DNA of 64,000 nucleotides from Escherichia coli (GTDB lineage: Bacteria; Pseudomonadota; Gammaproteobacteria; Enterobacterales; Enterobacteriaceae), in NCBI RefSeq assembly GCF_036503815.1, contig NZ_AP027764.1, positions 2,418,001 to 2,482,000 on the forward strand, in the 5' to 3' direction. Under the pieces are notes generated by a model, which was given only the letters and a program-made list of their open reading frames with translations, was not told where the DNA came from and did not search any database. The position numbers and the translations under genes were made by a program. This document shows, in pieces, positions 1 through 9,793 of this stretch (within the stretch, counting starts at the first letter, position 1; the number at the start of each line of letters is the position of its first letter).

Positions 1-581
1 GCGTCTTGTACTTCCGGACGTTCAGCCATACGTTGCATAAATGCCGCAATGTGCTCTAACCCTTCCAGATTCAGTTTCACCGCGTATGCCCAGCGCAGAA
101 CCGTAAACAGATAGGCATCAGCAATTGTAAATCGTTGCCCGCAGATCCAGTGCTCATCCTTCAGAGCATCGTTCACATATTGCAGCTTCTTCTCCAGCTG
201 CGCGCGAACTGTTGGTTTGTACTCTTCCGGTGTATCAGGGCGAAACAGAGGTGTGAAGCCTTTATGCAGCTCGGTGGCGATGTAATTCAGCCATTCGATG
301 GTTTTATAGCGGGAAATACTGTTTACCGGTGCCAGCAACTGGCGGTCGGGGACGCTGTCGGCAAGATACTGCATAATTGCTACGCCTTCCGTCAGCAAAG
401 TACCATCGTCCAGCAGCAATGCAGGCACCTGTCCCTTAGGGTTAACGGCAAAGTAATCGTCACCGTTTTCGAGACGTTTTTTCATTAAATCCACACTGAC
501 GAGCGTAAAATCCTTTCCGCTCTCACGCAGGGTGATATGGGAAGCGAGAGAGCAGGCGCCCGGTTTGTAGAACAATTTCAT
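1..581 (-). CDS. gstA: Glutathione S-transferase GstA, 3' end cut by the window edge
   Basis: Cytosolic beta-class glutathione S-transferase, which conjugates or reduces electrophiles using glutathione. The reading frame starts at the ATG at 581, preceded by AAGGAG, and opens MKLFYKPGACSLAS. Cys10 of this motif is the beta-class active-site cysteine. About 193 codons are present; the family member in K-12 has 201, so only about eight codons plus the stop lie outside the window. The N-terminal thioredoxin-like domain and most of the helical C-terminal domain are visible. It lies upstream of nothing else in this window and is separated from dtpA by a strong terminator. Identification is from recall of the E. 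coli protein; the frame is uninterrupted. Confidence 0.95.
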   Translation of the reverse strand, partial: MKLFYKPGACSLASHITLRESGKDFTLVSVDLMKKRLENGDDYFAVNPKGQVPALLLDDGTLLTEGVAIMQYLADSVPDRQLLAPVNSISRYKTIEWLNYIATELHKGFTPLFRPDTPEEYKPTVRAQLEKKLQYVNDALKDEHWICGQRFTIADAYLFTVLRWAYAVKLNLEGLEHIAAFMQRMAERPEVQD

Positions 582-631
582 CGGTAACTCCTTTTGTCTG
601 TGGTTTAAAGTATGGTAGTGCGTTGCTGAAC

Positions 632-663
632 AAAAAAAAAGCCGCTAACGAAAAGTTAGCGGC
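632..663 (-). terminator. Rho-independent terminator of dtpA
   Basis: Arms GCCGCTAAC and GTTAGCGGC (641-649 and 655-663) form a stem around a short loop, followed on the minus strand by a run of nine T (complement of 632-640). It sits 24 bases past the dtpA stop and before the gstA promoter region. Confidence 0.92.
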
Positions 664-686
664 TTGTAAAAGAGTTTCCCTGAATT

Positions 687-2189
687 TTACGCTACAGCAG
701 CTTTCGCCGCTTTGTCTGCAGCGTCATCCTGCGTCATGCGGTGCAGTTTCGGCGCGGTCAGCAGCATCAGTACTGCAATAACGGCAGTAGCGACACCAAT
801 CTGCAAGAATACGCGACCATAGACTTCCAGTGACATCAGTGGATCGGTAACGTTATCCGGCACAGCCATCATACCCGCAACATAACCACCAATCAGGTTT
901 GCACCGGCAGTGGTCAGGAACCAGCTACCCATAATGAAGCCCATCAGACGCTGCGGAACGAGTTGTGCAACCATTGCCAGACCCAGACCAGAGATCATAA
1001 GTTCCCCGATACTCTGCAGGCCATAGCTTGCGACCAGCCAGCTTACAGACACGATACCTGCGTCAGACGCGAATTTTGCACCTAGCGGCAGAATCAGGAA
1101 CGCACCAGAACACATCACCATACCGATTGCAAACTTAGTTGGCATCGGCAGGGTATCGCCCATCTTGTTATAGATAGCGGCCAGAATCGGGCTACCAATG
1201 ATGATCCAGAACGGGTTCAGTGCCTGATACTGCTCAGGTTCTACGGCCAGGCCCAGAATGGTGTGTTCAACGTTACGAATCGCAAAGAAGTTCAGTGACG
1301 TTGGCATCTGGCTGTACAGCACGAAGAAGATAATGGCTTCGAGCATCAGGATGAAGGCAACGATCATTTTACGACGCGCAGCACCTTTCATCGCGAAGGC
1401 TTCTTTACCGAAGATAACCACGATACCAAAGGCAACAACGCCCAGCGCCATACGCGCAACTTCCTGATTGTGCAGCAGCCAGGTGGCGATAGCGATCAGT
1501 GCCACAACACCAATAATGGTCAGCAGCAGGTTACGGTAGTTGATAGGCTCGAAGTCTGGTTTGGAACCGTACTGTTTAACCCAGCGTTGGCAGAAGGCGA
1601 AGTTAACGATAGTGATCAGCAGGCCTACAACGCTCAACGCAAACGCAACACTCCAGCCGTATTTCGCGGCCAGCCACGGGGTGGCGATCATAGAGAAGAA
1701 AGAGCCGATGTTGACGGACATGTAGTACATGGTGAATGCACCGTCCAGACGCGGGTCGTTTTTCTCATAGCATGTAGAAAGCAGAGAAGACGGGTTAGCT
1801 TTAAACAGGCCGTTACCGACCGCAATAGCCGCCATACCCATATAAACGATACCGGCGTCGTGACCAGACCAGGCAACCAGAGCATAACCAATCGCCAGCA
1901 CAATAGCGCCAAGCATAATTACGCGTTTAGTACCCAGTACCTTGTCACCTAACCAGCCGCCGATAGCGACCAGACCATAAACCAGGGCACTAAAGGAAGA
2001 GAAAAGGGTGATTGAATCCGCTTCAGACATACCCAGTTGTTTAACCAGGTAAACAGCCATAATTCCTTGTAGGCCGTAATAACCAAAACGTTCCCATAAC
2101 TCAATCGAGAAGATGAGATAGAACGCCTTCGGTTGTTTGAAAGCGTTCAAACTGACGCTTTCAGTTGGTTTTTGGTTTGCAGTGGACAC
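687..2189 (-). CDS. dtpA: Dipeptide/tripeptide:proton symporter DtpA (TppB, YdgR)
   Basis: Inner-membrane proton-coupled oligopeptide transporter of the POT/PTR2 family, which imports di- and tripeptides. The 500-residue protein has the family length. Near the N-terminus the proton-coupling motif ExxER is present (E30, E33, R34 in [11 protein letters not shown]), followed by the second PTR signature around [12 protein letters not shown]. About fourteen hydrophobic segments can be traced. The gene is monocistronic: a terminator follows it, and a long 5' region separates it from nth. In K-12 its expression depends on OmpR; I cannot identify an OmpR site with certainty here. Confidence 0.97.
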
Positions 2190-2609
2190 TTTTACCTCTT
2201 TTTTTACATCCCATATTAACGGGGGTGCTTTCTCGCGTTATGCCTAAAAAACATACGCGCAATTGTTATAGTGGGAGGGGAAACGGCAGGTAATGTTCAC
2301 TATCTTGCACTTTCAGACAAGTCCTTTGTAATAATCTGTTACATATAACTGAGGCGGGGAATTCAACCATTCCGGGAAATGTTATCCAGCGTTAAATTTT
2401 TCAAAAAACGTAACGGCAGATTTTTTCACTACCCTGAGAGGGGGATGATGGCTTAACGGCGATATGTTCTGCTATTTAGCGTTTTTCCTAGTGAGATAGT
2501 CCAGTTTATGAAAAATAGCCAGTGTAATGTTTTGTAGGTCAATATTTGTTGCGTGTGTAAATTTAAATGATTTTAACCTAGTTCTTGCAATGTTTTTACA
2601 TTGCCACAG

Positions 2610-2631
2610 CATCGTGATCTTGATCACGAAT
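2610..2631. promoter_or_regulatory. Putative CRP binding site upstream of dtpA
   Basis: The core GTGATCTTGATCAC (2614-2627) matches both CRP half-sites GTGA and TCAC with the standard six-base spacer; it is close to the ideal TGTGATCTAGATCACA. It lies about 420 bp upstream of the dtpA start and about 170 bp past the nth stop. The match is visible; the regulatory target is inference, and the distance from dtpA is long for a classical activator site. Confidence 0.5.
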
Positions 2632-2773
2632 GAATAGAAAATTTCGCTATTAAAAAAACAATTAACCTGCATTTTTGGTTATCCGCAAACGGATTACCTG
2701 ATGATAACGCTAAGCAATGGCATCATTGACGTTAAAAAGATGTTTTAAAAGAGGATAAAGAAAGGTTATCAAT

Positions 2774-2793
2774 GGGGTAATCGGTGTTACCCC
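2774..2793. terminator. Hairpin downstream of nth
   Basis: Arms GGGGTAA (2774-2780) and TTACCCC (2787-2793) enclose a six-base loop, seven bases past the nth stop. A T-rich tail (CTTTTCTT) follows only on the plus strand, so as a minus-strand terminator for the rsx-nth operon it would be of the weak type. Confidence 0.5.
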
Positions 2794-2799
2794 TTTTCT

Positions 2800-3435
2800 T
2801 CAGATGTCAACTTTCTCTTTGTATTCACAAAGATCTTCAATAATACAAGAGCCACAGCGAGGCTTGCGGGCAATACATGTATAACGCCCGTGCAGGATCA
2901 ACCAATGGTGGCAGTCGACTTTAAACTCTGCCGGAACCACTTTAAGTAGCTTTTCTTCTACCTGTTCGACGTTTTTCCCCGGCGCAAATTGAGTACGATT
3001 ACAAACGCGGAAAATGTGCGTGTCGACAGCAATAGTCGGCCAGCCGAATGCAGTGTTTAATACGACGTTGGCTGTTTTACGACCTACACCAGGCAGGGCT
3101 TCAAGTGCAGCTCGATCTTCCGGAACCTCGCCGTTATGCTGTTCCAGTAAGATACGGCAGGTCTTAATGATATTTTCTGCTTTGCTGTTATAAAGGCCAA
3201 TAGTTTTAATATAGCTTTTCACCCCTTCGACGCCCAGCTCAAGCATCGCTGCAGGCGTATTAGCCACCGGGTAGAGTTTCGCCGTCGCCTTATTAACACT
3301 GACATCGGTCGCCTGAGCGGAAAGCAGCACGGCAATCAGCAATTCAAAAGGCGAACTGAAATTAAGCTCGGTGGTGGGATGAGGATTGTTCTCACGCAGG
3401 CGAGTGAGGATTTCCAGGCGTTTTGCTTTGTTCAT
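2800..3435 (-). CDS. nth: Endonuclease III, DNA glycosylase/AP lyase
   Basis: Base-excision repair enzyme that removes oxidised pyrimidines and cleaves at the abasic site. The 211-residue protein has the helix-hairpin-helix LPGVGRKTA with the catalytic Lys120, then Asp138 in VDTH, and the C-terminal [4Fe-4S] cluster ligands Cys187, Cys194, Cys197 and Cys203 (C-x6-C-x2-C-x5-C). It is the last gene of the rsx operon, and its start overlaps the rsxE stop. Co-transcription with iron-sulphur-rich Rsx proteins is a conserved arrangement in gammaproteobacteria. Confidence 0.98.
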   Translation of the reverse strand: MNKAKRLEILTRLRENNPHPTTELNFSSPFELLIAVLLSAQATDVSVNKATAKLYPVANTPAAMLELGVEGVKSYIKTIGLYNSKAENIIKTCRILLEQHNGEVPEDRAALEALPGVGRKTANVVLNTAFGWPTIAVDTHIFRVCNRTQFAPGKNVEQVEEKLLKVVPAEFKVDCHHWLILHGRYTCIARKPRCGSCIIEDLCEYKEKVDI

Positions 3436-4130
3436 CAGACATTCCCTGTTTCACCGTTTGGCAATGCACGTTCGGCAGCTGCTTCAGCACGGCGCTTTTT
3501 CATTCTTTCATCAATCAGGTATTTCCCTGCCAGCATCAGTCCCAGGCCAATAAATGCACCTGGTGGCAACATCGCCAGCAGGAAAGGGGAGTCGGTGTGG
3601 AATATCTCCACGCGTAATACTTTTGCCCAGCTACCTAACAGCGCATCTGCACCGTCAAACAATGTGCCATTGCCGATAATTTCGCGTAGTGAACCCAGCA
3701 CGAACATGGCGCAGGTTGCGCCCATACCAATTGAAAAGCCGTCCAGTGCCGAAAGTGCCGGACCTTTTTTAGCAGCGAAGGCTTCAGCGCGCCCCACAAC
3801 AATACAGTTAGTGACAATCAGCGGAATAAAAATCCCTAACGATTGATACAGGCCAAAGGCGTAGGCGTTGATCAGCATCTGTACAGCGCTGACCACCGAG
3901 GCGATGATCATCACGTAAATGGGAATGCGGATCTCGGCTGGCGTCCAGTGACGCAGCGTCGAAATGGTCAGGTTGGTCAGCGTCAGTACCAGCGTAGTCG
4001 CAAGTCCTAAACCCAGGGCGTTGGTGGCAGTGGACGTGACCGCCAGCAGCGGACAAAGGCCGAGCAACTGGACCAGCGCAGAGTTGTTTTTCCACAACCC
4101 CTGAACAATAACGTCTTTAATTTCGCTCAC
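3435..4130 (-). CDS. rsxE: RsxE, membrane subunit of the SoxR-reducing Rsx complex
   Basis: Integral inner-membrane subunit (231 residues) of the Rsx/Rnf-type electron transport complex, which in E. coli keeps the redox sensor SoxR reduced. It belongs to the NqrDE/RnfAE family and is a distant paralogue of RsxA in the same operon; both share the N-terminal pattern around LLGLCPLLAV / [10 protein letters not shown]. Six hydrophobic helices are evident, followed by a charged C-terminal tail (ERMKKRRAEAAAE). It overlaps nth at its stop and follows rsxG by three bases. Confidence 0.97.
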   Translation of the reverse strand: MSEIKDVIVQGLWKNNSALVQLLGLCPLLAVTSTATNALGLGLATTLVLTLTNLTISTLRHWTPAEIRIPIYVMIIASVVSAVQMLINAYAFGLYQSLGIFIPLIVTNCIVVGRAEAFAAKKGPALSALDGFSIGMGATCAMFVLGSLREIIGNGTLFDGADALLGSWAKVLRVEIFHTDSPFLLAMLPPGAFIGLGLMLAGKYLIDERMKKRRAEAAAERALPNGETGNV

Positions 4131-4133
4131 GCT

Positions 4134-4754
4134 TTATTCTCCACAGGCAGGAAGTTGAGAAAGTTGTGCCGGTAACGTCTGAGCGTACAATCCGGCGCGT
4201 TTTACCGCATTTACCACCGCGCGCGGAGTAATCGTCGCGCCGGTGAACTGGTCGAAATCACCACCATCTTTCTTCACCGCCCAGTGCGCATCATCCGCAC
4301 CACTGATTTTTTTACCCGCAAAATGGGTGATCCAGTCAGAAAGGCGCAGTTCGATTTTATCGCCAAGCCCTGGCGTTTCGTGGTGCTCTGTCACGCGCGT
4401 GCCTAGTACCGTGCCGTTAAAATCGGCTCCCACCAGCAGCTGAATCGCACCAGAATAGCCATCTGGCGCAGTTGCTTCCAGAACGGCGGCTACCGGTTTG
4501 TCATCCTGTTTGGCGATGTAAACCCGATGCTCACCTTTACCTAACTCTGGCGCAGTTACCAGATAGCAACTCTGTGCCAGCGCATTGTTATAGCGTTCGG
4601 CTGGCAGCACCTGATCAAATAACGCCTTTTGTTGCAGACTGGCCTGTTCAGCAATTGTCGTTTTGGTCATCTGATTGATGGCCGCAGTTAACCCTGTAGA
4701 ACCCGCTGCAAATAGTGCCAGTGTAATGCCGTGTTTTCGGATAGTTTTCAGCAT
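4134..4754 (-). CDS. rsxG: RsxG, FMN-bearing subunit of the Rsx complex
   Basis: Membrane-anchored flavoprotein subunit (206 residues) of the Rsx complex. An N-terminal transmembrane helix (about residues 9-28) is followed by a periplasmic FMN-binding domain. The covalent flavin attachment motif is TGATIT with Thr174 as the acceptor, the usual S/T-G-A-T pattern of the RnfG/NqrC family. It lies between rsxD and rsxE with spacings of only three bases on both sides, so translation is probably coupled. Confidence 0.97.
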   Translation of the reverse strand: MLKTIRKHGITLALFAAGSTGLTAAINQMTKTTIAEQASLQQKALFDQVLPAERYNNALAQSCYLVTAPELGKGEHRVYIAKQDDKPVAAVLEATAPDGYSGAIQLLVGADFNGTVLGTRVTEHHETPGLGDKIELRLSDWITHFAGKKISGADDAHWAVKKDGGDFDQFTGATITPRAVVNAVKRAGLYAQTLPAQLSQLPACGE

Positions 4755-4757
4755 GGT

Positions 4758-5816
4758 TTACCCTTTGCGATGGCCGTAGACGCGCGGACGCGTGTAGTAA
4801 TCGATCAGAGGAACCGTGATGTTCGCCAGCAGGACGGCAAAAGCCACGCCGTCAGGATAGCCGCCGAAACTGCGGATCAACCAGACTAATAAGCCCGCCA
4901 GCGCGCCGAAAATAAGACGACCACGATTGGTCGTAGAAGCGGTAACCGGGTCAGTCAAAATAAAGAATGCGCCGAGCATGGTCGCTCCAGACAGCAGATG
5001 AATTTGCGGTGCTGCCAGTGTTTCTGGTGAGAACAACCAGCCCAACGTTGCGCATAACGCCAGCGTTACTAAGAAGCTGAGGGGAATATGCCAGCGAATC
5101 GCTTTCTGCCACAGCAACCATACGCCGCCAGCCAGCCAGGCGAGATTTACCCATTGCCAACCAACGCCCGCCAGCATACCGCTGTAGATCGGATATTGCA
5201 TAATCTGTTCAACCGAATGACCGGCACGGACAGAGGTTTTAAATGTATCCAGCGGTGTCGCCTGACTAATGCCATCAATACCTAAGCGTAGCGTGTTCAT
5301 ATCACCACCACTGGCGGTATGTCCGCTGAAAATAACCTGTATGGCGTCGATAAAACCAGGGATGTTGACCGCAATTTCATGCGGCGGTAACCAGCTGGTC
5401 ATCTGCACCGGGAAGGAGATCAGTAAGACCACATAACCAATCATTGCCGGATTAAACGGGTTTTGCCCCAGACCGCCATACAACTGTTTAGCGATGATCA
5501 CCGCAAACACCGTACCCAGCACGACCATCCACCACGGCGCGAGGGGGGGAATACTTACCGCCAGCAATAAGCCTGTCAGCAATGCTGAGTTATCTTTCAA
5601 CGTTGCGGCTACCGACTGCTTGCGTAGTTTGAGTACGAGAGCTTCGGCTAATAGAGCACTGACCGACGCCAACAGGATCTGAACGAGAGTACCCCAGCCA
5701 AAAAACCACAGTTGCGCAGCGATTCCTGGCACGGCTGCGATCAGCACCAGTAGCATAATGCGCGATGTCTGGCGTTGGTTATGGGTATAAGGGGAGCTAG
5801 CTATTCTGAATACCAT
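4758..5816 (-). CDS. rsxD: RsxD, FMN-bearing membrane subunit of the Rsx complex
   Basis: Polytopic inner-membrane protein (352 residues) of the NqrB/RnfD family. Roughly ten transmembrane helices are visible. The flavin attachment segment GISQATPLDT places Thr187 as the expected covalent FMN site. DPVTAST near residue 288 is another conserved RnfD segment. Its start codon directly follows the rsxC stop (5817), and rsxG follows after three bases. Known role of the family: electron transfer across or within the membrane, coupled in Rnf systems to ion movement. Confidence 0.97.
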   Translation of the reverse strand: MVFRIASSPYTHNQRQTSRIMLLVLIAAVPGIAAQLWFFGWGTLVQILLASVSALLAEALVLKLRKQSVAATLKDNSALLTGLLLAVSIPPLAPWWMVVLGTVFAVIIAKQLYGGLGQNPFNPAMIGYVVLLISFPVQMTSWLPPHEIAVNIPGFIDAIQVIFSGHTASGGDMNTLRLGIDGISQATPLDTFKTSVRAGHSVEQIMQYPIYSGMLAGVGWQWVNLAWLAGGVWLLWQKAIRWHIPLSFLVTLALCATLGWLFSPETLAAPQIHLLSGATMLGAFFILTDPVTASTTNRGRLIFGALAGLLVWLIRSFGGYPDGVAFAVLLANITVPLIDYYTRPRVYGHRKG

Positions 5817-8039
5817 TTAGTCCTCGTTTACAACCTTTTGCTGGGCGGCTTTTTTGGCCTGAACGCGGGCAATAGCCGCGGCAACTGCCGCTTTGCGCGG
5901 ATCGACAGGTTCTTCTGCCTCCGCATTAGCCTGCTGCTGTTCCCGCTTGCGTGCTTTGGCACGGGCAATCGCAGCTTCGACGGCGGCTTTGCGCGGATCG
6001 ACCTGTTCTTCTGGTTCCGCATTAGCCTGTTGCTGTTCCAGCTTGCGTGCTTTGACGCGGGCAATAGCGGCTTCGACGGCGGCTTTGCGCGGATCGACCG
6101 TTTCGTCTGGTTCGGCATTAGCCTGTTGCTGTTCCAGCTTGCGTGCTTTGGCACGGGCAATCGCAGCTTCGACGGCGGCTTTGCGCGGATCGACCTGTTG
6201 TTCTGGTTCGGCATTAGCCTGTTGCTGTTCCAGCTTGCGTGCTTTGGCACGGGCAATCGCGGCTTCGACGGCGGATTTGCGCGGATCAACCTGTTCTTCT
6301 GGCTCCGCATTAGCCTGTTGCTGCTCCAGCTTGCGCGCTTTGGCGCGGGCGATAGCGGCTTCAACGGCAGTTTTACGTGGATCAGCAACGGTTGCTGCGT
6401 CGTTAGTTTGCTGCAGTTCTGCCTGTTTCGCTCTGGCTTGCGCTTTACGGGCTTCCCGTGCTGCAATAATTGCGCTGTTATCCGGGCGTTCGCCCGCTTT
6501 AATCACAATAGGCTGTGTAGCCTGGGCCTGTTTCTCTTTCACCCGCGCCAGAGCGGCAGCAATCGCATCTTTATCTTTGGCTGCAGGTTGAACGGCTGCG
6601 CTCTTATGTCGTTCAAGGCGAGCCGCTTTTTCGCGCTCCAGACGAGCCTGGCGCGCTTCGAAACGCGCTTTGGCTTCTGCGGCGCGCTTTTCTTCCTGAC
6701 GAATAGCCGCAATTTCAGCTTTTTCCTGACGGAAATATTGCACCAGGGGAATATTGCTCGGGCAAACCCACGCGCAAGCCCCACATTCAATGCAGTCGGC
6801 AATGTTATGCGTGGTGGCTTTATCGTGTTGTTGACCTTTGCTGAACCAGTACAACTGTTGCGGCAAAAGATCCGCAGGGCAGGCGTCAGCACAGGCGCTA
6901 CAACGGATGCAATTTTGTTCTTCCTGTGGTTCGCCAAGCTCATTGGCAGAGGGAGCCAACAGACAGTTGGTAATCTTTACGACCGGGACATCCAGCCATG
7001 GCAAGGTAAAGCCCATTAGCGGGCCGCCCATAATCACCATTTGATCGGCAGAGGGGCAGAATCTGGCATCATTCAATAAATGACGCACTGGCGTACCCAG
7101 CCGTGCCCAGACGTTGCCCGGGCGTGCGATTGCTTCGCCAGTCAGGGTCACGACACGCTCAGTAATCGGTTCGCCATCGATAACGGCACGTTTCACTGCA
7201 TAAGCAGTGCCGACGTTTTGCATTAATACGCCGATATCGGATGAACGCCCGCCATGTGGAACCTGCTTCCCGGTCAGAATGTAGGTTAATTGTTTAGCAC
7301 CGCCAGAAGGATATTTGGTTGGAATCACCCGCAGAGAAATATCGTGAGAGTCCGCCAGCACCGCGCGCAGCATGGAAATCGCCTGCGGTTTGTTATCTTC
7401 AATGCCGATAAGAATTTCGCGTGGCTGCAGAATATGCGCAAGAATGCGAATACCCTCTACGACCTGAGCCGCGCAATCCTGCATCAAACGGTCATCGGCG
7501 GTAATGTACGGCTCGCACTCAGCAGCGTTGATAATCAACGTTTCAATCTTATCTCCGCCGCCCTGCAATTTAACGCCTGTCGGGAATCCCGCACCACCCA
7601 GCCCGGCAACACCAAACTGATGAATGCGCTCGATTAACTCTTCGCGACTGCGAGAGCGATAATCGTCCCAGCCGTCGCGCGGGATCCAGCAGTCTTCGCC
7701 ATCGGCATCAATAATCACGCTTAATTCAGCTAAAGCTGAAGGATGAGCCGTAGAGTGGGGCGCAATAGCCGTAACGGTACCCGAGGTGGGCGCGTGAACT
7801 GGCAGCATTTTGCCGCGTCCACGGGTAAGCGGCTGGCCGCGCAGTACTTTATCGCCGACACTAACGCACAACTCACCTTCAGCGCCAATATGCTGTTTCA
7901 GTGGAATAACAAAACGCTGCGCCAGTGGTACCTGGCGCAGGGGCGTACCGTTGGACTGGGTTTTCATCTCCGGTGGATGGATGCCGCCGTTGAAATCCCA
8001 GATTTTATTTTGTCTGAATGCAGAGAATAACTTAAGCAT
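5817..8039 (-). CDS. rsxC: RsxC, NADH-dehydrogenase-like iron-sulphur subunit with C-terminal repeats
   Basis: Peripheral 740-residue subunit of the Rsx complex. The first 350 residues resemble the NADH/FMN-binding RnfC domain ([12 protein letters not shown] and NAAECEPYI are visible). Two [4Fe-4S] ferredoxin motifs follow, [12 protein letters not shown] and [12 protein letters not shown], around residues 375-430. The rest is a charged alanine/lysine/glutamine-rich extension that ends in about six 32-residue repeats. The start at 8039 overlaps the end of rsxB by eight bases. The repeats are a known variable feature of enterobacterial RsxC, and their copy number could differ between strains. 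Confidence 0.97.
5820..6389 (-). repeat. Tandem 96-bp repeat array coding the RsxC C-terminus
   Basis: A unit beginning [19 protein letters not shown] and ending near [12 protein letters not shown] recurs at 96-bp (32-codon) intervals. The GGATCGAC/GGATCAAC landmarks at about 5897, 5993, 6089, 6185, 6281 and 6377 mark five full copies plus a shorter, diverged terminal copy. Units differ at a few positions (PDET, PEQQ, AEEP), so the array is not freshly duplicated. It is predicted to form an alpha-helical or coiled, highly charged tail. Confidence 0.93.
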
Positions 8040-8610
8040 GGTGTTCCACGGGAATGATACGCACGGGAATGGTGTTCAGATCCCATTTCCAGGAGTCAGG
8101 TGTTTCTGCAACCGGTTGCAACGAGATGCAGTGCGTCGGGCACGGATCAACACATAAATTGCAGCCCGTACAGAGATCACTCATTACCGTATGCATGGCG
8201 CGGGTAGCACCAACGATGGCGTCTACCGGACACGCCTGAATACATTTAGTGCAGCCAATACAGTTATTTTCATCAATAACCGCCACCATCCGCGCAGGCG
8301 TTAGCTCTTGCGCTTCGCCATCCAGCGGCTGTGGCTCGACATTAAGCAACTCAGCAATTTTTAGCATCACAGCTTCGCCACCTGGGGCGCAGCGGTTAAT
8401 TTTTTCACCGTTACAGCTGATGGCTTCCGCGTAGGGGCGACAGCCGGGATAACCGCATTGACCACACTGGCTCTGCGGTAAGATTTCGTCAATTTTCTCA
8501 ACGACCGGATCGTCTTCCACCGCAAAACGGCGGGAGGCATAACCCAGAATGGCGCCAAACGCCAGGCCCAGCAGGCTCACGGCGGCAACGGCAATCCAGA
8601 TAGCATTCAT
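8032..8610 (-). CDS. rsxB: RsxB, ferredoxin-like subunit of the Rsx complex
   Basis: Iron-sulphur protein (192 residues) with an N-terminal membrane helix (about residues 5-24). A four-cysteine cluster domain follows ([15 protein letters not shown], about residues 49-64). Two ferredoxin-type motifs, [12 protein letters not shown] and [12 protein letters not shown], lie in the C-terminal half. It passes electrons within the Rsx complex. The start overlaps the rsxA stop by one base and its end overlaps rsxC by eight, typical of translational coupling. Confidence 0.97.
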
Positions 8611-9191
8611 TACAACTTCACCAAACCACTAAAGCCCATAAAGGCCAGAGACATAAGACCTGCGGTAATTAACGCAATGGCATTACCGCGAAAAGGTGCC
8701 GGGACATCAGCCACAGCAAGGCGTTCGCGGATGGCGGCGAAGAGCACCATCACCAGCGAGAAACCGACAGCGGCGGAAAAACCGTACAGCGCCGACTGCA
8801 AGAAATTGTGCCCGAGATTGATATTCAGCAACGCCACGCCGAGCACTGCACAGTTGGTGGTGATAAGCGGCAAAAAAATCCCCAGCAGACGGTAAAGCAC
8901 CGGGCTGGTTTTGCGCACCACCATCTCGGTGAACTGCACAACCACAGCAATCACCAGAATAAACGCCAGGGTGCGCAGGTAAATCAGATTAAGCGGGATC
9001 AAAATCCACGTATCGATAAGCCAGGCGCAAATAGACGCCAGCGTCATCACAAACGTTGTAGCCAGCCCCATGCCCATCGCGGTTTCCAGCTTTTTGGAAA
9101 CCCCCATAAACGGACAGAGGCCGAGAAACTTGACCAGTACAAAGTTATTGACCAGTACAGTTCCGACAAACAGTAACAGGTAGTCAGTCAT
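8610..9191 (-). CDS. rsxA: RsxA, first membrane subunit of the Rsx complex
   Basis: Integral membrane protein (193 residues, six helices) of the NqrDE/RnfAE family, and the first gene of the rsxABCDGE-nth operon. The conserved opening [18 protein letters not shown] and the [11 protein letters not shown] motif near residue 25 are visible. The operon keeps SoxR reduced so that the SoxRS oxidative stress response stays off. Only 76 bases separate it from ydgK upstream, so the operon may have a promoter there or receive read-through. Confidence 0.97.
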
Positions 9192-9267
9192 TTTTCGGCC
9201 TGAAATAAAAAAGCCGCCTATTATCCGTTAATCCAGAGCAGGCGACAACAGGTTAACTGTAAGGTTA

Positions 9268-9708
9268 TTACGGATTCACAAACGTCGCTTTCACCCGCGA
9301 CGAGCGTTTAAAATAGGGGACGATCAATGCGGTTGCCAACAAAGTAAACAGTAACTGGCGAACGGCTATGCCATCTTCCACGGGTGAAAAAGCGAACGCT
9401 TTTACTGCCAGCAATACGGAAATAAGCAGCCAGATAATATAGTGTTTAGGAACACAACGCCGACGTTTAAAGAAAGCGATGGTCAACCACAGTGTGTAAT
9501 ACCACATGGCGATAGCGGTAATAAAAGAAACGCCCCATAAGATTTGTGTCGTCAGTGCTTGTTCGCCGAGCGTTTGAAATGTTTGCGGAGAAGATAACGC
9601 AGCGGTATACAGCAACAACGCCAGCGTCGTACTTAACAGAGCGACTAAAAGCCAGGCCAATGGGCCAAGCAACCAGCCTCCAATACGTTGTGGCGTTGTG
9701 GTGGTCAT
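9268..9708 (-). CDS. ydgK: YdgK, DUF2569 inner-membrane protein
   Basis: Predicted inner-membrane protein of the DUF2569 family with four hydrophobic helices; function unknown. I place the start at the ATG at 9708 (146 residues, MTTTTPQRIGG), because GGAG lies six bases upstream of it. An upstream in-frame ATG (9732) would overlap that ribosome binding site with coding sequence and is less likely. The family motif GGWL and a basic loop FFKRRRCVPKHYI are visible. It reads in the same direction as rsxA, just upstream. Confidence 0.9.
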   Translation of the reverse strand: MTTTTPQRIGGWLLGPLAWLLVALLSTTLALLLYTAALSSPQTFQTLGEQALTTQILWGVSFITAIAMWYYTLWLTIAFFKRRRCVPKHYIIWLLISVLLAVKAFAFSPVEDGIAVRQLLFTLLATALIVPYFKRSSRVKATFVNP

Positions 9709-9793
9709 AGGTTCTCCATAATAGCGACGCAAACAGGCAAATCTAATTTTAGGGGCGTTATTATAAGGCTTTTATAACCGATCGCTACTTTCT

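Larger units (their letters stand above)
2190..2799. other. 610-bp intergenic region between nth and dtpA
   Basis: No convincing gene. This AT-rich stretch should hold the dtpA promoter and leader (dtpA reads leftward) and the 3' flank of nth. Two elements stand out and are listed separately: a CRP-like palindrome at 2610-2631 and a hairpin at 2774-2793. A 66-codon open frame at 2472-2672 on the minus strand lacks a ribosome binding site and recognisable protein features and is not called. Confidence 0.7.

Noticed and set aside
1470..1952. 160-codon plus-strand frame opposite dtpA
   Set aside because: Hydrophilic antisense reading of a membrane protein gene, with no start signals.
2472..2672. 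66-codon minus-strand frame in the nth-dtpA gap
   Set aside because: Overlaps the CRP-like site, has no Shine-Dalgarno sequence and AT-driven composition; not supported as a gene.
5775..7019. 414-codon open frame on the plus strand opposite rsxC
   Set aside because: Its low-complexity, periodic protein mirrors the RsxC repeat array. It lies wholly opposite a well-conserved gene and lacks a ribosome binding site and recognisable domains.
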